A stretch of DNA of 64,000 nt from the NCBI GenBank assembly GCA_018401565.1, contig JAGYKS010000031.1, positions 186,001-250,000 of the forward strand, given 5' to 3'. This DNA is from Acidimicrobiales bacterium (lineage in GTDB: Bacteria; Actinomycetota; Acidimicrobiia; Acidimicrobiales; Acidimicrobilacustridaceae). The notes beneath the pieces were generated by a model. That model did not search any database. It was given only the letters and a program-made list of their open reading frames with translations, and was not told the origin of the DNA. The first letter of the stretch is position 1, and every line of letters begins with the position of its first letter. The translations under genes were made by a program, and so were the position numbers. Below are positions 18,751 to 28,023 of this stretch, one piece after another.

Positions 18751-19827
18751 GTGATCAGCGTTGTGAGCCCTGCCCCCGATGACCCCTCGCTGGGTCCGTT
18801 CGGGTGGGATCACCTGGTGCGGGATCGGTGGATGGCCGCAGTGGCTGGCGCCGATGTGACCCGGGTGGACGGTGGCCCGCTGGTGGCCGGGCGGGTGGTG
18901 CGCACCAGTCGGCGCTTCACCCATGTGGCCACCGCCGACGGACTGGTGCAGGCGCTGGCACCCCACGAACTGGAGCCGCCACCAGTGGCTGGCGACTGGG
19001 TGGCGCTGTGGGACGGGGGTGTCGAACGCGGCGCACGCGTCGAGGCCGTGGCGTCACGCACCACCGAACTGGCGCGGCGTGACCCGGCCGGCGGCAGCGA
19101 GGGTCAGGTTCTGGCCGCCAACGTGGATCTGGTGCTGGCGGTGTTCGGCCTGGATCGCCCGGTGCGGCCCGGCCGGGTGGAGCGCTCATTGGTCCTGGCC
19201 CATGACAGTGGGGCGGTTCCCGTCGTGGTGCTGACCAAGGTCGATGCCGTCGACGACGCCGACGCCCAGGCCGCCGCCGTGAGGGCCCTGGCCGGTGAGG
19301 TTGATGTGATCCTGGTGTCGTCGGTGACCGGGGCCGGAACCGACGAGCTGGCCGGGCGCCTGGCACCGCACCGCACCGCCGTGCTGGTGGGCGAGTCGGG
19401 GGCGGGCAAGTCCACGCTGGTGAATCGGCTGGCCGGGCGGGCCGTGCAGCGCACCGCCGAGGTGCGCACCGCCGACGCCAAGGGACGCCACACCACCGTG
19501 ACGCGCGACCTCATCGTGCTCGACGGCGGCGGGGTGGTCATCGACACCCCGGGGCTGCGGGCACTGGGGCTGCTGGACTCAGCCGGCGGGGTGGCGGCAA
19601 CGTTTGATGACATCGAGACCCTGGCACGACAGTGCCGATTCCGGGACTGTGCCCACGGCGACGAGCCCGGCTGTGCGGTGACTGCGGCCGTGGCCGCCAG
19701 AGCCGTCGACCCCGAGCGGGTGTTGCGCTATCACGCCGTGATCGCCGAGCTGGCCGAGGCCGATCAGGCCGTCGCCGAGGCCGCCCGACGGCCCCGCGGC
19801 CGCCCATCACCGCCACCCACCTCGTAG
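18751..19827 (+). CDS. rsgA: Ribosome small-subunit GTPase RsgA
   Basis: 358 residues from GTG 18751; an in-frame start at 18637 would give an implausible N-terminus. It has an OB-fold N-terminus, then the circularly permuted GTPase domain: TKVD (G4) before the P-loop GESGAGKST (G1), GRHTT (G2) and DTPGLR (G3), and the zinc-binding CRFRDCAHGDEPGC near the C-terminus. RsgA checks late 30S assembly. A NUDIX gene follows after 10 bases. Confidence 0.93.
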   Translation: MISVVSPAPDDPSLGPFGWDHLVRDRWMAAVAGADVTRVDGGPLVAGRVVRTSRRFTHVATADGLVQALAPHELEPPPVAGDWVALWDGGVERGARVEAVASRTTELARRDPAGGSEGQVLAANVDLVLAVFGLDRPVRPGRVERSLVLAHDSGAVPVVVLTKVDAVDDADAQAAAVRALAGEVDVILVSSVTGAGTDELAGRLAPHRTAVLVGESGAGKSTLVNRLAGRAVQRTAEVRTADAKGRHTTVTRDLIVLDGGGVVIDTPGLRALGLLDSAGGVAATFDDIETLARQCRFRDCAHGDEPGCAVTAAVAARAVDPERVLRYHAVIAELAEADQAVAEAARRPRGRPSPPPTS

Positions 19828-19837
19828 CATCGTCGCT

Positions 19838-20643
19838 GTGCCCAACGTCCCGACTGATCCGTACGCCAATGAGGCCGTGGCCACAGCCCTTGCCGCCGCC
19901 ACCATCGTGCCGTTGCGCGACGGCCCCGACGGACTCGAAACCGTCCTGTTGCGCCGGGACACCGGTCTGGCCTTCGCCGGTGGCCTGTGGGTGTGGCCCG
20001 GCGGCCGCATCGAGGATCTCGATGGCGCCACCGGCGGTGACGATCCCCTGGCCTCACTTGAGGCCGCCGCCCGCGTGGCCGCCGCCCGTGAGGCCATGGA
20101 AGAAGCGTCGCTGGCGCTGGACCCCGAGCGGTTCGTGTGGTTCGCACACTTCACTCCGCCCATGGGTGTCGAACGTCGCTACGCCACGTTCTTTTTCGCC
20201 ACCGAGGCCAACCACACCGATGAGATCACTCCCGACGGCCACGAGGTGCACGAACACCGGTGGATGACCCCAGCCGCCGCCCTCGACGACTGCCGCGCCG
20301 GGCACATCGGGTTGTCGCCCCCACGTGGATCGTGCTGGAGTGGCTGGCCGAGCACGCCACCACTGCAGACGCCCTGGCGGCGTTCGACGCCTACCCGCCG
20401 CAATGGTGCATCACCCGGTTCGCCACCGTCGACGGCGGCATGGTGGCCATGTACGAGGGCGACTCGGGGTACCACACCGATGACCCCAACCTGCCCGGCG
20501 ACCGCCACCGACTGTGGATGCTGGCCGACGGTTGGCGCTACGAGCGAAGCGCCCACCTCCATCCCGGCAGTCTCCATGCCAGCGACAACCATGCCAGCGA
20601 CAACCATGCCGGCAGTCTCCACCCCGGCCAGACGCCGACATGA
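19838..20643 (+). CDS. NUDIX hydrolase, one frameshift
   Basis: About 268 residues from GTG 19838. Features are LAFAGGLWVWPGGRI, the Nudix-box region with AAAREAMEEASL, and VERRYATFFFA. The frame breaks in a run of five C near 20318-20322; with one more C it continues as PTWIVLEWLAEHAT and ends after WMLADGWRYERSAHLHPGS. The C-terminal tail has a short repeat (ASDNHASDNHAGSL). The NUDIX fold hydrolyses nucleoside-diphosphate-linked compounds; this long subgroup is often annotated only as NUDIX. The stop overlaps the next gene as ATGA. Confidence 0.8.
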
Positions 20644-21920
20644 CCCCCGGTCCGGCTTCGCCGTCCACGCTGCCCCCACCGCATCCGGGCACCGCCGTAC
20701 CCCGGCCACAGCGCCGCCATCGTTGGGCGCTGGTGGTGCTGGCCACGGTGCTGGCCGTCGCCGTCGTGGCGGCCGTTGCGCTGCGCGCCTCGAGCCCGCC
20801 GGAACCCTCGGCGTTCTACGACCCTCCCGCAAACCTGGCCTCACAGGCCCCGGGAACGGTGCTGCGGTCCGAACCGTTTACCCCGGCGGTGCCCGGCGCA
20901 GTGGCGTGGCGTGTGCTGTACCGATCCACCGACCCGTCAGGCAACCCGATCGCCGTCAGTGGCGTCATCGTTGCCCCCCAGGGTGCTGCCGATGGCGACG
21001 ACCGACGGGTGGTCACCTGGGCCCACCCCACCACCGGGGTGGCCTGCCGATGCGCGCCGTCGTTGCGAAGCGACCCCACCGAAGCCATGTTCGGCATTCA
21101 GACCGCCATCGCCAACGGCTGGGTGTGGGCCGCCACTGACTATCCCGGACTGGGCACGCCGGGCCCCCACCCCTATCTGATCGGCGCCAGCGAGGCCCGT
21201 TCGGTGCTCGACGTTGTGCGAGCTGCCACCGACCTGCCCACCGGTGCCGGATCCACCTTTGCGGTGTGGGGCCATTCCCAGGGCGGTCAGGCAGCGTTGT
21301 GGACCGGCATGATCGCCGATGCCTACGCCCCTGATCTGGACCTGACCGGTGTGGCCGCGGCCGCACCGGCCATCGAACTGGCCGAACTGGTCACCGCCGA
21401 CGTGGACACCCTCGGCGGGCGGCTGTTGTTGTCGATGGGTCTGGTGGCGTGGTCCGAGGTGTTCGACAATGCCCCTCTGGACACGGTGTTGCGGCCGCTG
21501 GCGCGACCCGTGGCCCGGGGAATCGCCGACCGGTGCATCGAGACCAATGCCCAGTCACTGGCTGCATTGCCTGAGGTGGCCACGTCCAGAGTGTTGCCCT
21601 TTTTGGCCATCGACCCCACCACCACCGAGCCGTGGGCAAGCATCCTGAGCGCCAACACGCCGTCTGGGCCCATCGACGTGCCGGTGTTCGTCGGTCAGGG
21701 CCTCAACGACCCCATCATCAATCCCGACCTCACCTTGCGGGCGATGCAAGCCCGTTGTGACGCCGGCGAGCAGGTGACCTACACCACCTATCCCGACGTG
21801 GGCCACGTCACCGCCGGCAAGGTGGCGGCCCCCGACGCCATGGCCTTCATCGGCACGTTGTTCAACGGCGACTCGCCCGCATCGAACTGCGACTCTCTGG
21901 GCACCACCACCGCCCCCTGA
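20640..21920 (+). CDS. Secreted lipase-family alpha/beta hydrolase
   Basis: 426 residues from ATG 20640, overlapping the NUDIX stop. After a Pro-rich, basic N-terminus there is one membrane or signal segment (WALVVLATVLAVAVVAAVAL), then an extracellular alpha/beta hydrolase with the nucleophile elbow GHSQGG and the late His in DVGHVTAG. The overall pattern, including WAHPTTGVACRCAPSL and GASEARSVLDVVRAAT, fits the secretory lipase family (PF03583 type). Probably cell-surface lipid or ester hydrolysis. Confidence 0.82.
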   Translation: MTPGPASPSTLPPPHPGTAVPRPQRRHRWALVVLATVLAVAVVAAVALRASSPPEPSAFYDPPANLASQAPGTVLRSEPFTPAVPGAVAWRVLYRSTDPSGNPIAVSGVIVAPQGAADGDDRRVVTWAHPTTGVACRCAPSLRSDPTEAMFGIQTAIANGWVWAATDYPGLGTPGPHPYLIGASEARSVLDVVRAATDLPTGAGSTFAVWGHSQGGQAALWTGMIADAYAPDLDLTGVAAAAPAIELAELVTADVDTLGGRLLLSMGLVAWSEVFDNAPLDTVLRPLARPVARGIADRCIETNAQSLAALPEVATSRVLPFLAIDPTTTEPWASILSANTPSGPIDVPVFVGQGLNDPIINPDLTLRAMQARCDAGEQVTYTTYPDVGHVTAGKVAAPDAMAFIGTLFNGDSPASNCDSLGTTTAP

Positions 21921-21981
21921 CCAAACACCGGTCCGCACGCTGAAACCAGCGACGGTTTGCGATCGTGCGATGGTCTGACTG

Positions 21982-23765
21982 CTACCCGGCGACGAACACC
22001 TGCACCGGCCCCACCGGAGTATCGGCGTCGAATACCACGGTGGTGGCCGGTCCGCTGACGCCGTCGGGCAGGCTGCGCACCGGGTTGCCCAGCACCCACA
22101 CGGCGCGACGTCCCGTGCTGGCGTTCCCATCGGTTCCGGCCCGCCACTCGAGTTCGGCCACCGGCCGCGTGCGACGTAACCCCCACTTGCCCACGTTCAC
22201 GTCGTTGCGCACCACCACCACGTTCCATCCGTCGCGTTCGAGTTGCAGACCGATGGCGTCTCCCATCCATCCCGACCCACCGCCCCTGGTGTGAAGCTCC
22301 ACCTCATTGCCGGCTGCCAAACCGCCTCGCTGGTCGAGTGCCGACCCGACAGCGACGGTGGCCTGTTCCACTGCCTGGGCCAGGCCTTGAGTGGGATCAG
22401 GGGCGTCAGCCACCAGGCGGGCTGAATCCACGGCCTGCGGCACCATCACCACCAACGCAATCACCACCAGCACCGCCTGCGATGCGCGTGTGAGCTGGGT
22501 GCGCCTGCTGGTCACCGGCGTTGGTCTGGTCGCCGTCGCTGGTCGCCGTCGCCGTCGCCGTCGCCGGCACGGTCATGGCCGCCTGCCACAGTGACCACGC
22601 TGCCGACACCCACCACAACGCCGCCACCGGCCACCACCACCGCAACAGGTAATCGAAGGTGTCGCCGGTGATGCGCGACACGGCGACCACGCCGGTCACC
22701 GCAGCGATAGCCACCACCGCCTGCAGTCGAACGGCGTCGTGGCAGCGCCGCCACGTCGCCAGTGCCGCCGCACCGGCAAACACCAGCACCGGCATCACCA
22801 GTGACGCCAGCGGCAGCCCCTCGATCGAGCCGGTACCCATCACGTTGGGTTCGACACCCCCCATCCACGGACCCCCCCAGTCCAGTTGGCGAGCAGCGAT
22901 CTCCAGTGCTCCCCCGAGTCCGAGTGGACGATCCTGACCACCGAATCCGCCAACCAGCGCCCACAAATTCCCGGTGCCGAACAGCTGGTCGATGACCGGT
23001 GGCAACCACAGCACCACCAACGGCAGCAAACCCCCCACAAGCAACCAGCGACGGGTCATCACGCCGTGGCGCCACGCCCCGACCACCGCCGTGGCCCACA
23101 TTGCTGCCACCAGTGGTCCGTACCCCACGTGGCTTTGGGCCAGAAACGACCCCACCACCACCGTCACCACCAACGCCGCCCGATCCCCGAGCCACACCGA
23201 CACCACCGCCAGTATCAGCAACGCCGTGGGCAGCACCGTGATCCAGGGATTCCAGGGGTCGGCCAGCATGCCGGAGTCAACGTCCACCACCGACGATGCC
23301 ACCACCGACCCAAGCCCAAGGGCCACCAGGGCAGTAAGCACCAACCCGCCGCGACGCCAGGCGAACACCATGGCCCCCACCAGCGAGGCCAGGTTCACCA
23401 ACGCTGCAGTGGACAGCAGCGACCACGACGCCGCGCCGCTGAGCCGGTAGGGCGCAGCCAGCAACCAGAACAACGCCGGCCCGGGATGACTCCAGCCGAG
23501 GCGCGAGTACGGGCCCACCAGCCGGGTGTTGGCCGAGCCGGTGTCGGCGGTGGCCATCTCGAGCATGGCCCAGTCCCCCGCCGGCCACCACGTTCGTCCC
23601 CATGACGCCGCCGATGGCGGCCAAAGCGGGAAGCACCACCAGCACGGTGAGGACCCCGGCCGCAGCCAGCGCCACCTGATGCCAGCGCCGATCAGGCGAC
23701 CCCTCGGGTGACCGGGGATCTGACGTGGTCGGCGACTGGGGTTCGGCCCCCGGGATCTGGGTCAT
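21982..23765 (-). CDS. Polytopic membrane glycosyltransferase-like protein, two frameshifts
   Basis: About 594 residues over three frames, with breaks in a G5 run near 23575-23579 and near 22520-22550. After a Pro/Ser-rich cytoplasmic N-terminus (ATG 23765) there is a first helix, then TRLVGPYSRLGWSHPGPALFW, a segment typical of actinobacterial membrane glycosyltransferases that use lipid-linked sugars, then about ten helices and an outer C-terminal domain (VELHTRGGGSGWMGDAIG). It probably adds sugars to envelope polymers. The donor and acceptor cannot be inferred. Confidence 0.65.
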
Positions 23766-23808
23766 GCCCGGACCCCACCGGCCCGGTGGCTGCGCGCCAC
23801 CGACGGTC

Positions 23809-24366
23809 TCAGCGCAAAGCGCGCAGCTGGAAAGCCACGGCCAGTTCGGCCAACCCGGCGATGAGCAGGTCGATACCGATGATGATGGCAACGATCAGGA
23901 TGGTGATGTCGGGCCAGGCGATGGCGGCCACACCCACAGCCACCTCGACCAGACCGATGATCAGCCACACGCCCCACCCGTGGGGCTTGTCCACCATGGC
24001 GCCCATGGCGGCGATCACGCCGCGCACGATGAGCATCAAGCCAATGATCACGGCCAGGATTTCCAGGGTGATGCCGGGCCACACGATGGTGACGATGCCC
24101 GCAGCCAGCGACAACAGCCCCCACACCACCGGCACCCACATCCGGGGCCAGCGGCCAGCGGTCACGAGATCCCCAAGGCCCGAAATGATGAACCCGGCGG
24201 CGATGAACAGCGCCAGAGCGAATTCACCGGCCACCGGTCGGATGATGACCACGACCCCGAGCACGGCGGTCACCGCTCCGATGAGGGCAAGAACCCACCA
24301 TCGACGGGCCGCAGCCCGCAGGTCCTGTTCGTCGATGACTGCGCCAACCGCCATTGATTCGCTCAT
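23809..24366 (-). CDS. HdeD-family (DUF308) membrane protein
   Basis: 185 residues with six evenly spaced helices in three repeats, each of the form G-(I/V)-x-IxxP-(hydrophobic): GVVVIIRPVAG, GIVTIVWPGITLE and GVAAIAWPDITIL. This threefold pattern is characteristic of HdeD/DUF308. In enteric bacteria HdeD is linked to acid resistance; in actinobacteria the role is unproven. It ends 43 bases before the glycosyltransferase-like gene on the same strand. Confidence 0.85.
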   Translation of the reverse strand: MSESMAVGAVIDEQDLRAAARRWWVLALIGAVTAVLGVVVIIRPVAGEFALALFIAAGFIISGLGDLVTAGRWPRMWVPVVWGLLSLAAGIVTIVWPGITLEILAVIIGLMLIVRGVIAAMGAMVDKPHGWGVWLIIGLVEVAVGVAAIAWPDITILIVAIIIGIDLLIAGLAELAVAFQLRALR

Positions 24367-24531
24367 CTGATCCCCCTGGGAGACGACATCACGACCTGCC
24401 GCAATGACAGGACCGTGGCCATGATCCTAGGGGTGGCGAATCACACCGTGATGGACCCCGACGATGCCAGTGGCCCGCAGGGGCCAGACCAGTCGGGCGG
24501 GACAGGCGGGCCGGCTATCCGGGTCAGTCGA

Positions 24532-24870
24532 TCAGCGCCCAAGCAAATGGGCGATGTCGAACGCTGACTGCACGATCACCAGCACCACCAGGGCCATGCC
24601 CACACTCGCGTAGCCCCAGCGCCACTTGTGTTCGGCGGCGAAGAACCGTCGCATCGACATCACGATGAACACCACCGACACCGCACCGAGGACAAGACCG
24701 AGCACCGGGGCGATGCCGCCCAGTCCAAGGATCGGCCCCATGAGCGGGATGAGGATGTAGGTGAAGATGCACCTGATTCCCGAGATGGCAATCGAACCAC
24801 TGAGGGCGTTCTGGGCGCCCATGATCGAGCCCCGGGGGCCATTGTCGGGGATCCGCAGAAGCCGTCGCAT
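24532..24870 (-). CDS. Small three-helix membrane protein
   Basis: 112 residues. A short basic head and GSIMGAQNALSGSIAISGIRC lead into three membrane helices, with MRRFFAAEHKWRWG between the second and third. It looks like a conserved actinobacterial membrane protein of unknown function. The stretch between it and HdeD (24371-24528) shows no gene. Confidence 0.55.
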   Translation of the reverse strand: MRRLLRIPDNGPRGSIMGAQNALSGSIAISGIRCIFTYILIPLMGPILGLGGIAPVLGLVLGAVSVVFIVMSMRRFFAAEHKWRWGYASVGMALVVLVIVQSAFDIAHLLGR

Positions 24871-25031
24871 GAAGCGGTCGCCGGCCGAACGCTGGGTTTC
24901 AGCCGGGCCACTCGGGGAGGTGCGGGTGGTGGAGATGGTCCAACGCTAGAGGATTCGCCGCTCGCCGGGCACGTTGGACGAACCCAAAGCAACAACCGGG
25001 TCCCAACTTGCGTTGTTGTCGATCTTCTCTG

Positions 25032-25047
25032 ATACCCTAGGGGGTAT
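25032..25047. promoter_or_regulatory. CsoR-type palindrome over a leaderless promoter
   Basis: ATACCC-TAGG-GGGTAT has perfect 6-base arms, the form of CsoR/RcnR-family metal-sensor operators. Inside it TACCCT fits the actinobacterial -10 pattern TAnnnT and sits 7 bases before the ATG at 25046; TTGCGT upstream could serve as -35. Transcription would start at or near the start codon, giving a leaderless mRNA that a bound repressor would switch off. No csoR gene is in the window. Confidence 0.45.
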
Positions 25048-25232
25048 GTGTAGACGAGTGAATTGCAAGAAGTGCGGCAAACCAGGGTTGGGCCGGATGC
25101 GGTGCCCACGTCGAGCAGGTACTGGGCGATGTGCCCAAGACCGACCGATGTCACTGCAACGACAAGCCCGCCAAGGCAGCGGCGCCCGCCGGCGAGCGTC
25201 GTTCGTTCATGGATCGCCTGCGAGGCAGCTGA
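25046..25232 (+). CDS. Tiny Cys-rich protein, one frameshift
   Basis: About 61 residues. ATG 25046 opens CRRVNCKKCGKPG; removing one T from GGGTTGGG at about 25095 continues as WAGCGAHVEQVLGDVPKTDRCHC and a short tail ending FMDRLRGS. The pattern CxxCG...WxGCGxHV...RCxC recurs in small bacterial proteins of unknown role and looks like a metal-binding knuckle. The start overlaps a CsoR-type palindrome, hinting at metal control. Without the correction the frame loses the last three Cys. Confidence 0.6.
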
Positions 25233-25241
25233 GCGACGGGC

Positions 25242-25669
25242 TCACGACGGCATGGCGATGACGGCAAAGGTTGCCGTCGCCGTGGCCACCAGTCCCCCAT
25301 CGGCGGCGTGAACGCGCCCGGACAGGTGCACGATGCGCACTGCCGGCGATCCACCACCACATCGGTTGACAGCGCACCGGCCATCGCCGGGCGCAAAAAC
25401 CGCAGATGTACCTCAACGGAGGCACAGGCAGATCCCTCGGGCACCACGCTCATGGCGGCTGCACCCATGGCGGTGTCCACCATGGAAAACAGCACGGCAC
25501 CGTGCACCACACCATTGGGATTGAGGTGCCGGTCGTCTGCGGTCAGCGACGCGCGGGCAGTGCCTGGCCCAGTGGTGGAGACGTCAAGGCCGAGATGGTC
25601 GCGCAGCGGGAACTGGCCGTATCGGGTGTCGCCCGACTCCCCCGCACCATTGGGGTCGGGCATCGTCAC
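25242..25669 (-). CDS. PaaI-type hotdog thioesterase, one frameshift
   Basis: About 142 residues from GTG 25669, which overlaps the upstream stop (GTGA); ATG 25663 is the alternative. The hotdog fold is recognisable by HLNPNGVVHGAVLFSMVDTAMG and VEVHLRFLRPA. The frame breaks near 25347; the other frame supplies VRIVHLSGRVHAADGGLVATA and a stop at 25242. The family hydrolyses acyl-CoA thioesters, often phenylacetyl-type. It is coupled to a winged-helix regulator. Confidence 0.82.
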
Positions 25670-25980
25670 CGGTCCTCGTCGCCACGATCGCCCAGACGAC
25701 CCAACGCTGTCAGCAGATCACCCACCGAGTGATTGTGCTCGAGTTCGTGGCGCAAGGGCAGATCCCGGATGATGCCGTAGCGGTTGCGTCGACCCTCGCG
25801 CGTTCGCGTCAGGTACCCCTCGGCAACCAGGTCGGCGACGATGCCCTGGACCGCCCGCTCAGTGATGCCGACCCGCACGGCGATGTCACGGCCCCGGACG
25901 TCGGGCTCGGTGGCGATACACACCAGGACGTGGGCGTGATTGGTGAGGAATGTCCATGTCGACCGGTTGTCGTCGCCCAC
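25666..25980 (-). CDS. Winged-helix transcriptional regulator
   Basis: 104 residues from GTG 25980 with GGAGG 7 bases upstream. The core HAHVLVCIATEPDVRGRDIA, GITERAVQGIVADLVAEGYL and TRTREGRRNRYGI is a MarR/ArsR-like winged helix with the wing at RRNRYG. No metal-binding Cys pair is visible, so a metal sensor is unlikely. The following thioesterase gene overlaps its stop and is its most likely partner. The in-frame region upstream to 26130 has poor coding character. Confidence 0.75.
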   Translation of the reverse strand: MGDDNRSTWTFLTNHAHVLVCIATEPDVRGRDIAVRVGITERAVQGIVADLVAEGYLTRTREGRRNRYGIIRDLPLRHELEHNHSVGDLLTALGRLGDRGDEDR

Positions 25981-26062
25981 TGACCCACCTCCGTCACCCT
26001 CGAACCCGCCAAGAGGCGAAGTCCGGATGCCGAATCGGCACAACCGAAATGCTAGTCGTGAG

Positions 26063-26901
26063 TCAGACGCCAGCAGCAGCAGCGTCACCAACCACCGCCG
26101 CCTCACCCTGCACTGCGCTGTGGCCGCCATCCACGTGGATCACCTGTCCGGTGATCGCCCGGGCCAGATCGCTGAACAAAAAGCACACAGCGTCGGCGAC
26201 CGGAGCGGGGTCGTGGGGATCCCACCCCAGCGGGGCCCGCCGCCACGAGTCCAGCAGGGTGTCGAACCCGGCGATCCCACCGGCGGCCCGGGTGTGCAGT
26301 GGCCCCGCTGCCACCAGATTGGACCGCACCCCACGGGGTCCGAGGTCACGGGCCACATACCGGTTCGCTGCCACCAACGCCGACTTCATCACGCCCATCC
26401 AGTTGTAGGTCCCCCACGCCCGTGATGAGTCGAAATCCAGGCCCACCACGCTGGCGCCAGCCGGATCGGCCAGATCGGCGACCATCCCGGCAAGCTGGGC
26501 GTAGGAGCTGACGCTGGTGGCGAACGAGACATCAAGTCGCTGGGGAGGGGGGCCAGCAAAGGCCCCCGACAGACCGTCGGCGGGTCCCCACGCCACGGCA
26601 TGCAGCGCCCCGTGCAAGGGTGCCGAACCACGTCGGCAGCCAGCATGGCACCCGCGCCCAGTCGTCGGCGTCGGTGACCATCAGGTGGCTCCGACGTCAC
26701 GTCAGGAGCCACCACCTACGTGCGCGCCCGTTCCAGATCGCGCGGGGCGGCGGTGAGCACCACGTCGGCGCCACGCCCAATGGCTGCCACCGTGGTGGCC
26801 CATGCGATGGAGTCGGCGGTCACCACCCCGGTGATGAGCAACCGCTTGCCGGCCAGCAGCCCAGCGGCCGGGTTCGTTGATGGGGTCAGGTTCTGAGCCA
26901 T
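26063..26901 (-). pseudogene. InhA-like enoyl-ACP reductase, multiply frameshifted
   Basis: Both ends match InhA-type NADH-dependent enoyl-ACP reductases: N-terminus (ATG 26901, GGAGG 7 bases upstream) with AGLLAGKRLLITGVVTADSIAW, and C-terminal part with catalytic YNWMGVMKSAL (Tyr-x6-Lys) and GPRGVRSNLVAAGPLHTRA. Between about 26600 and 26720 the frame changes about four times and meets a TAG, yet fragments such as LMVTDADDW and HGALHAVAWGP are readable. The enzyme completes fatty-acid elongation and would be essential if it is the only copy, so clustered sequence errors are likely; true decay is possible if another copy exists. Confidence 0.7.
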
Positions 26902-27850
26902 GAGGCAACCTCCAGATAGATGGGAATACCGATGGTGAGATTGAGCGGGAACGTGAGTGCCAGCGAGGCAGTGACATACAGGCCCGGGTTGGCATCGGGC
27001 AGCGACACCCGCACCGCAGCCGGCGCAGCGATGTAGGAGGCACTGGCGGTCATGGCACCCAACACGGCGGCCCCACCCACCCCCAGACCGGCAGCCGCTG
27101 TCCGGCGGCGACGCCTGCGAGTCCCAGCACCAGTGGAGCGATGAGGGCGAACGCCACCAACTGCCAGCCCGCCTTTCGCACCGACGACAGGTGTTCACCG
27201 GCAAGGATGCCCAGGTCGATCAAAAACAGCACCAGCACCCCGGGGAACAGCACCACAAACAGCGGGGCGATGGACGCCTCGCCAGCCGGACCGCTGACCA
27301 TGCCGATGATCAGGCCGCCCACCAGCAACACCACGCTCTTGCCGGTCACGGCCTCGCGCAGTCCGGCCCCCAAAGAGCCCGAACCGGCATGGCGGTGGGC
27401 CAGCGCCAGCGCCACCAGGATCGCAGGGATCTCCATGAGCGCCACCAGCGCCGGCATGAAACCCTCTGATGGTTGACCGGCGGAAGCCACAAAGGCCACC
27501 GCAGCAGTAAACGTCACCGCCGACACCGAGCCGTAGTGGGCCGCCAGCGCAGCAGCGTCGGCAACCGAGTAGCGCACCACACCACGGAGCAGGCCAAACA
27601 CCGCGAACGGCACCGACACCGCCAGCAGCAAGGTCGCCACTGCCGGGCCCCACAGTTGCCCCATGCCCGAATCAGCCAGCGCCCATCCGCCCTTGAGGCC
27701 AATGGCCAACAACAGGTAGGTGCTGAGCAGTGTGGTGATCGCCGGGGGAAAACGCAGGTCGCTTCTGACCTTCACGGCGATGAAGCCCAGCACGAAGGCC
27801 AACACCGCCGGAGTTGTCAGGTTGGCCCGTGCCAGTTCCCCGATGCCCAT
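26886..27850 (-). CDS. SbtA-type sodium-dependent bicarbonate permease, one frameshift
   Basis: About 321 residues from ATG 27850. Ten or so membrane helices with KVRSDLRFPPAI, AAHYGSVSAVTF and ALMEIPAILVAL, characteristic of the SbtA/DUF897 permeases first known as Na+/bicarbonate symporters of cyanobacteria. The frame breaks near 27080; the rest continues as GAAVLGAMTASASYIAAPAAV to the stop at 26886. The gene overlaps the start of the InhA-like gene by 16 bases. A bicarbonate supply next to fatty-acid synthesis would make sense because acetyl-CoA carboxylase consumes bicarbonate, but that link is inference. Confidence 0.82.
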
Positions 27851-27910
27851 GCGGTCGCGCCTTCCTCCCCTGGGGCCCCCGGTGGACCACAGCTACGAAG
27901 CATAACAGAC

Positions 27911-27922
27911 GAATTATAATTC
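27911..27922. promoter_or_regulatory. AT-rich palindrome between divergent genes
   Basis: GAATTATAATTC is a perfect 12-base palindrome in an unusually AT-rich island between the permease gene (minus) and the first solute-binding gene (plus). It is a candidate operator; TTATAAT-like and TATGCT-like sequences nearby could be -10 elements. Confidence 0.4.
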
Positions 27923-28023
27923 ACTACTTACAGTACCGTCACCAATGCCGCGGGAACCCACCCGCGTCGATGGTGCCACCGGGCCTGCCGGCGCTTCATC
28001 GCCCATCCAGTAGGTTTCGATCC

